Positions 58,481 through 64,000 of a DNA stretch of 64,000 nt are shown one piece after another. Each line of letters opens with the position of its first letter. The first letter of the stretch is position 1. Source of the DNA: Sipunculus nudus (Eukaryota > Annelida > Sipuncula > Golfingiida > Sipunculidae); NCBI GenBank assembly GCA_026874595.1, contig CM049311.1, positions 64,831,953 to 64,895,952 on the forward strand, given 5' to 3'. The notes under the pieces are model-generated. The model was given only the letters and a program-made list of their open reading frames with translations, did not search any database and was not told the DNA's origin. The translations under genes and the position numbers were made by a program.

Positions 58481-60454
58481 ACCCTAATTTTTGAAGCATC
58501 ATTTTCTTTCCTGAAAGTCATCTAAGGTATAGCGATCAATCTTTCTCCGCCGTGTAACCAGTTGTCTCTCTGTCTGACCGTTAATATTACATAAATCTTA
58601 ATCACTGCTCCTAGAAATATTGACCATAAAATTATGAATTGATTGTCAGGATTTTTTTTACCAATACAATTTAACCAAATAGTGTTTCATCTCTTTCTGG
58701 TGACTTTCGGTGCCACCTATATTTCTTTTTGACACATTTTTTCTCTATTTTTAGACCTTCAGATGAAACAGTTGGCGAAGTTTGACAGTAGAAACCAGAA
58801 ACTTTTAACTGTAATTCCTTGGAAACCAAAGGCACATATTCTTGGAAACCTGAAACGAAGTCATGGTGACCTATATTTAAATGCTACTAAACAAAACATT
58901 CTGGCAATCTCCATAGAAATGTGAAATAAGGTCTTGGTGACTTATTTTACTGGCCGAAATAAATTAAGCACCTAAACAGCCAGCCACGGTGCCAAACTTT
59001 ACCGTTGGACCTGGAATCTTCTGTCTTGGCATACAGGGATCTCCTTCGGAAATGTCCTTGACCATCTTATGCGCAGTATTTTTGTGCAGCATTTTGACTG
59101 CATTCAAAAAGACTAGATTCCATGCGAATGACTGGACATTTTATCATGCATCTTCTTTTTTTTTAATTTAGTTTATATAGTTCCTTTTGTAAATGGCTTC
59201 CTAGTCAGCTGGGTTTCGTAACCCACGGGTAACTTGTTTTAACCAAGTTCTCGGACAAATTGGAAAATAGTTGACCTGCGTTTCAATCATCCAGGTCAAA
59301 TCTGAAAATATACCGCATTTTGAAGGATCCCTAAACATTAACTGTATATTTACTTCTCAATTTTGGGGAGTCCAAGGAGAACATCTGCATGTTTTACGTG
59401 TTGTTAAAAAAAGGCATTCAAGTTAATATCACAGTCAGAGTGTTAAAAACCTTGAAAAAAAGTTCCACCAAGGCCTGTTTCAATTTGGTTTTTCAGAGGA
59501 ATTTCTTATTTTTTTGGGTTAATGGTTTATTATTTCTTATGTAACACTTTGTTGTTCATCAATTAAGGGGTTGTCATTTTATGGTAACATACGGTGGGGG
59601 AGGAGGTTATCCAAGTTTGAAATCAGATAAGTATTTATTGTAAATATGAACTCGTAATGTAACAGATCATACTGAGCGTCATGACCCATAGGTCACTTGT
59701 CTTAATACAAAATGAATAGCATGCAGGTTACTGTTCAATATATAATACTGTGCTTTCATCATAAACTGTTATGAAAAGTATTCCTCATCAATTAAAAATT
59801 ACGTATTATTTAAATGTCTATGACACTTTTTTAAGATATTAATGCTGAATTTTTTAATTCAAACTATTGAAAATACACAGTTTGCCATTTTGAATGAAAG
59901 AATAATAAAATATTCCCCAAAAATTTAATCAGTTTGAATGTTTACGTTTTCTATTTTAGCTAATCTTCTAGAATTAATTAATTTCATTTTAAATTACTGG
60001 TCCTCTCGCCATAGTATAATTCTGTATTGAAAACATTAGCCGTAATTCCGGTAGCTTAAACTTTGAACCTAAAGAGAAACCAGAGCGGAACCAAGGCAAT
60101 GCTATAATGATATTTATGTATTATATCCCTAGAGGAAGTCGGGGATACCATGGTTGTAATACGGTCCTCCCGCCTCCATCGCCATAAAAAATATTTTAAG
60201 CGAGATAACGGATCTTCGTAAAACTGTGCATAGGTATGATTGAGAAGACGAAGTCTATTTAAAATGAGTTCATAACATTTACTATCAGATTGATCTTGAT
60301 TTTAATAGGTCCATTTATAGGGACATAACACATTTATATATTACGGGAGTATTATGGTATACCCACCGTCCGTCCGTCCGTTGACATTAAGTGTCGCCGC
60401 GGTAATTTACCGCGGCTTCGATGCATTTTCGCGAAACTCACGACAAGTATTTAC

Positions 60455-60985
60455 CGATTAATCATCTCGCCAGAGTTCGATTGTTAAAAAATCACATATT
60501 TAATAAGGTCTAAGGGTCACTAAGCCATTTTGTTGTATCTCCGCGTTAACTTACGAGGAATTTGAAGGATGTTAATAAAACTTTTCAGAAATGTTAATCA
60601 GTAAATTATCTTTCCAGCGAAATCCACGTATATTTAATGAGGTCAGAGGTGACCGCCATCCTATGGATTTCATGCAACTCATAATACAGTTCCTCATCTC
60701 AAACTCTCAGCAGATTCCACACATATTAAATGAGGTCAGAGATGACCAGGCTGCTTTGTACAGGCCCCTTGGTGGTGTCGCCACGATAACTTAGAAAGAA
60801 TATTAAGGATTTTGATGAGAAAAAAAACCTCATCAGAACTGGTAATCAGTAAAATATCTCGCCTAGGTTCGATTTTCAGCAAAATCTACGGAAATTAAAT
60901 GAGGTCAAAGGTCACCACACTTTAGAGGCACGTGTTGTCTAAACAGAAATCCTAAGGATTTTCATGAAACTCTGATAACATGTTA
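60455..60985 (+). repeat. Tandem repeat, four diverged units
   Basis: Units of roughly 100-150 bp, each with 'TTAATCAGTAAA.TATCT', 'GC.AAATC.AC', 'ATTTAATGAGGTCA.AGGT.ACC' and, in most units, 'AAGGATTTTGATGA'. It lies in the long intron of the G2E3-like relic. A TCCG run precedes it near 60367. Confidence 0.8.
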
Positions 60986-62738
60986 AATAATATGCTTTCT
61001 CGCCTTAATTACATTCTTATAAAAACAAGCAAAATAACTACCTATATAAAATAAAATAGTACACAGACTTTTTTTTCTAATTATCACAAGTATACATATG
61101 GATTATAGCTTGAAGCCTGAGAGAGTGGCCTTGACCTTGCATATTTCCATATTTGCTAAAAAATCAAAATGAAATTGGTCAGATAATAAATTGTCAAATA
61201 AGTTCAAAAAATGGTTTACAAGGTGTAGTCTTTCCACAAGGATCGAAACAATATTTGAAATTTGGCGACCTTGGTCTTGGACTTCAAGGTGAAATTAGAA
61301 AACACTTGATATGTTTAAATACATACAATTTAAAATACTGCATATTGTAATCGGTTTTGGTTTTTGGTACACATAATGTGTAATGTGACACATGAAATGT
61401 TATTATCAATACTTTCATAACTTTAAGACTGCCGATAAATCGAAATGGTACTGTTTATTTCTTATTTGTTCACAAAGGTGTGTTTAATTGGTTCATTGCA
61501 ATTTGATTTTTTAGGTGGATTGCACAGTTAAGGCGGTAATGGAAGACAAGGACCTGGAAAAATACTTTCCAAAATTTGGAGACCGAGTGGCTGTCAAAAC
61601 ATTGTCTTCAACAGATATCTAAAACTGAGGATCCGCCAGAAGGAAGAGATTCATAAAAATCACTGATGGACAGAGTCCGAAGGAAGATGGCCAACAGAGG
61701 GCAAGAAAGAGGAATGTCCAGCTCCAACAGTCGGATGGGTAATCGGAATGCATTAAAGGATACACGACGCATAGAGGTCGGTTGGTTGCTGGCTCGAGGA
61801 GAGATATATCATCAGGTCCGTTTCAGACGTGGGGGTGGCGTGCGGCAAATGACATGCACAAAGTCAACGACAGCTGCAGACATCAAGCAATGGGCAACTG
61901 AGCTATTCTTTTCAAATGGCAAATCAAACTTCGGAAACATTAATTAGTTTGAAACAATAATCATGGATTTTGCAAATAATATTGTGGAGGAAACAATCAC
62001 TATTGAGCAAATATATGAAAACACAAAAATCAAACTGCTCAGATTGTACCTAGCCTGTAAAAACATTGACTGTGATGTGACAGACACAAGGACAAAACAT
62101 AAGAAAAAGCGGAAAAAACTCATACTGCTCTAGATGATAAAGAACGTGAGATCAACATTGTGTCAAGTAAAGAAAGCAGCTCTTCGTGTGAAGGAGATAA
62201 CCCAACTTTGCCGAATCTGTCTGCAGATGACGAGATAATATTTGGGCAAAGATTTGGTGCAGATACTGAGTCCAATTTATCCGACACCTTGCCCTTCACA
62301 TTATCGGATCTTAGTGCCGAATCTCTGCAGAAAGCTTGGGGCGAATCATCACAGTTTTCACCTCACCCGGAAGTCTTGCCTATCCTTACATCTTCCCCTG
62401 AACCACATGAATCAAACCTGTGTGAGACTCCTGATATACAAGACCAGCCCCTTGAACAAGAACGTCAACCGAATTCTGCACAAGAGAGGTCCCAAACTTC
62501 TGCAGGAGATACACCATCCGCGGGATCATCAAATATGTTGTTTATATCTGCACATATCTCGTCAGCTGTTGAACACGGACAAGCTTCGGGTAGTCAAACT
62601 GGTGCCAACGTTGATTTACAAACTGATTTTGAAACAAGTCCTAGATCACCAACGCCTCCAACGTTATCTACCCGTCCGATGGTCACAGCAATATTACATA
62701 ATGTCAACATAAAAATAATGAAATGGTTTCCCTATTAA

Positions 62739-63174
62739 TGAATCCCGCTATCGTAGATGTGGCGTTGTTATAATATAATACCTAAGTAATAACAATAAAG
62801 CCATACCATGTATATATTTTGCAGGAAATGAAATAAAAAATATTCATGTTTAGAATCGGAGATGCCGCAGTATCCCAAGACTTTTTTTTAACTGACTGAT
62901 ATTTATTGACATGCTATATAGGTTGCGCCACCTCTTATTCAAGAAGTTTATTAAGGACCAGCGGATATTTTAAATTTCAGAACAAACCGTAAATCAGTTC
63001 CTGTGATTACTGTCTGACAATATTCATCAAGTTTTCCTATATGCCCATGTTTGATGAAATCAAATACAACTACCTCAAAGATGAACTTAAAATGAGATTT
63101 GTGCAGAAATGTACAATGTGTGGAAAAATAAAAATTTGTGTCATTCAAATCTTTAAGTAGAAGCCAGTTTCATG
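62739..63174. other. No gene seen
   Basis: Nothing recognised. Confidence 0.4.
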
Positions 63175-63530
63175 GTCACCAGAGGACTGTGACATAGTTA
63201 TTGTATTTCATATTCTAGCTGGGCATAAAAGCGGATGATTATTTTGATAATTCATTGTACATTGATGCGAAGTATCATGTTTAGATATAAGTGTGAGTCC
63301 TGGTTAAAGAATACACGTGTTTCATACGTTGTTAATTTTGAAGCAGTTTAATGACTAGAGAGCACACATATCTTAAATGTTAATTTCAGAGTTGTTTAAT
63401 CCCTTGTGCGCCTTCACTGTGTTTGGCGGTCACTATTGTGACGACAATTTGTTATAAACATATAAAAAAACAGCACCTGTTCAGTTAAAGTTCTATCCAT
63501 TGAGGCGTTTCCATGCATATTCAAATTCAT
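63175..63530. repeat. Right copy of the 6.55-kb duplication
   Basis: Same-strand, diverged match to 6555-6880 (see that entry). Confidence 0.6.
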
Positions 63531-63599
63531 ACTGTAATTGGCATTTGGAAAACCAAGGAGTTGTGATTACCAAAAGAGTTGTGATGTCAGCAGTGATTA

Positions 63600-63890
63600 A
63601 GGCGTCAAGGCGTGATAAGAGGCTATTCTTGATAATAGCCCTTTCGGCGCGCCAGTTCGGTGTAGCCTAACGCTGCCGCGGTCTAGGGACAAGCCTGCGT
63701 GCCTCAGAGTCTAAAAAGCTGAAAGACGATGTCTATATGTAGAGATAGTCTATGTCTGGGGAAGGCCCCGGTGTGTTCTCTGTAAAGAGAATGTCACATT
63801 TTGCCGACGGCAATCGGCATTCTGGCGGTTTGATACCTTGTGTGTGCTTCAAAGAAAAGACCGAGGACTATTTAACACGTAAATGTGGAG
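63600..63890 (+). repeat. Dispersed repeat related to 47.6-47.9 kb
   Basis: Inverted relative of the block in the dioxygenase intron, sharing CATTTTGCCGACGG and GACCGAGGAC with similar spacing. Confidence 0.6.
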
Positions 63891-63924
63891 GTACTGGATA
63901 TCGCAACTTCCTTTACCTATCATT

Positions 63925-63928
<4 letters not shown>

Positions 63929-64000
<72 letters not shown>
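63929..64000. repeat. (TA)n(GA)n tract at window edge
   Basis: TA run passing into a GA run that is cut by the end of the window. Confidence 0.95.

Larger units (their letters stand above)
55154..62738 (+). pseudogene. G2E3-like protein N-terminal part (SAM-like fold plus GGGxR domain), broken
   Basis: Exon 1 (55154-55261, 36 codons) ends MEESLLQFLTRRAIPSATIT then LLEEEK with donor GTATAT. Exon 2 starts at 61515 after TTTTTAG and reads VDCTVKAVMEDKDLEKYFPK then FGDRVAV. Phases match (0/0), and the two halves form one SAM-like domain split by a 6.25-kb intron. Two frame changes follow, then RRIEVGWLLARGEIYHQVRF, RRGGGVRQM and ELFFSNGKSNFGNIN, a block usual in G2E3-like proteins of fish and invertebrates, closed by a TAG at 61945-61947. 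The tail near 62160-62700 is Ser/Pro-rich and acidic. No HECT domain follows. In G2E3-like proteins this block precedes a ubiquitin-ligase domain; the broken frame makes function here unlikely. The start could also be the Met at 55184. Confidence 0.68.

Overview
This is an AT-rich, repeat-dense stretch of animal nuclear DNA. Intron-split genes with GT-AG borders, tRNA-headed SINEs, several LINE types, a Ty3/gypsy element and a fragment resembling the N-terminus of G2E3-like proteins together suggest a lophotrochozoan, most likely a bivalve mollusc. The clade is inferred from family content; no single diagnostic gene is present. Nothing prokaryotic (operon, ribosome binding site, CRISPR) is visible.

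The best gene is an eight-exon, minus-strand gene at 11.5-16.4 kb. It encodes a complete 320-residue isopenicillin-N-synthase-like Fe(II)/2-oxoglutarate dioxygenase, and every exon joins in frame. A paralogue at 46.7-50.5 kb (minus) keeps exons 1-4, 7 and 8. I cannot find its exons 5 and 6, which should carry the iron-binding HxD motif, and the third iron ligand is changed from His to Arg. Two further relics of the same family lie at 21.4 kb (exon 1) and 27.9 kb (exon 8), so the window is a decaying tandem family.

Mobile DNA makes up much of the rest. From left to right: a CR1/L2-like LINE fragment (4.9-5.85 kb), a SINE with target-site duplication (10.6 kb), a small TIR element in intron 3 of gene 1 (14.5 kb), a 735-bp TIR element (19.3-20.1 kb), a second SINE (21.8-22.1 kb), and a 3.8-kb inverted structure resembling a foldback element with an L1/Tx1-like LINE inside it (23.55-27.34 kb). 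These are followed by a broken DUF6589-type gene (32.3-40.1 kb, plus), which is split by tRNA-like repeats and a young Ty3/gypsy element (33.35-37.91 kb, minus, 171-bp LTRs), and by a broken RecQ-like helicase (41.0-42.8 kb, minus).

The intron of the second dioxygenase copy holds two inverted hammerhead-ribozyme-like motifs (48.47-48.80 kb). The right end carries a broken gene resembling the N-terminal part of G2E3-like proteins: a SAM-like fold split over two exons 6.25 kb apart (55.15-62.74 kb, plus), preceded by a 21-bp minisatellite. Long (TA)n tracts, often abutting (GA)n/(CT)n, occur throughout. Large intervals between these features hold nothing I can recognise and are listed as such.
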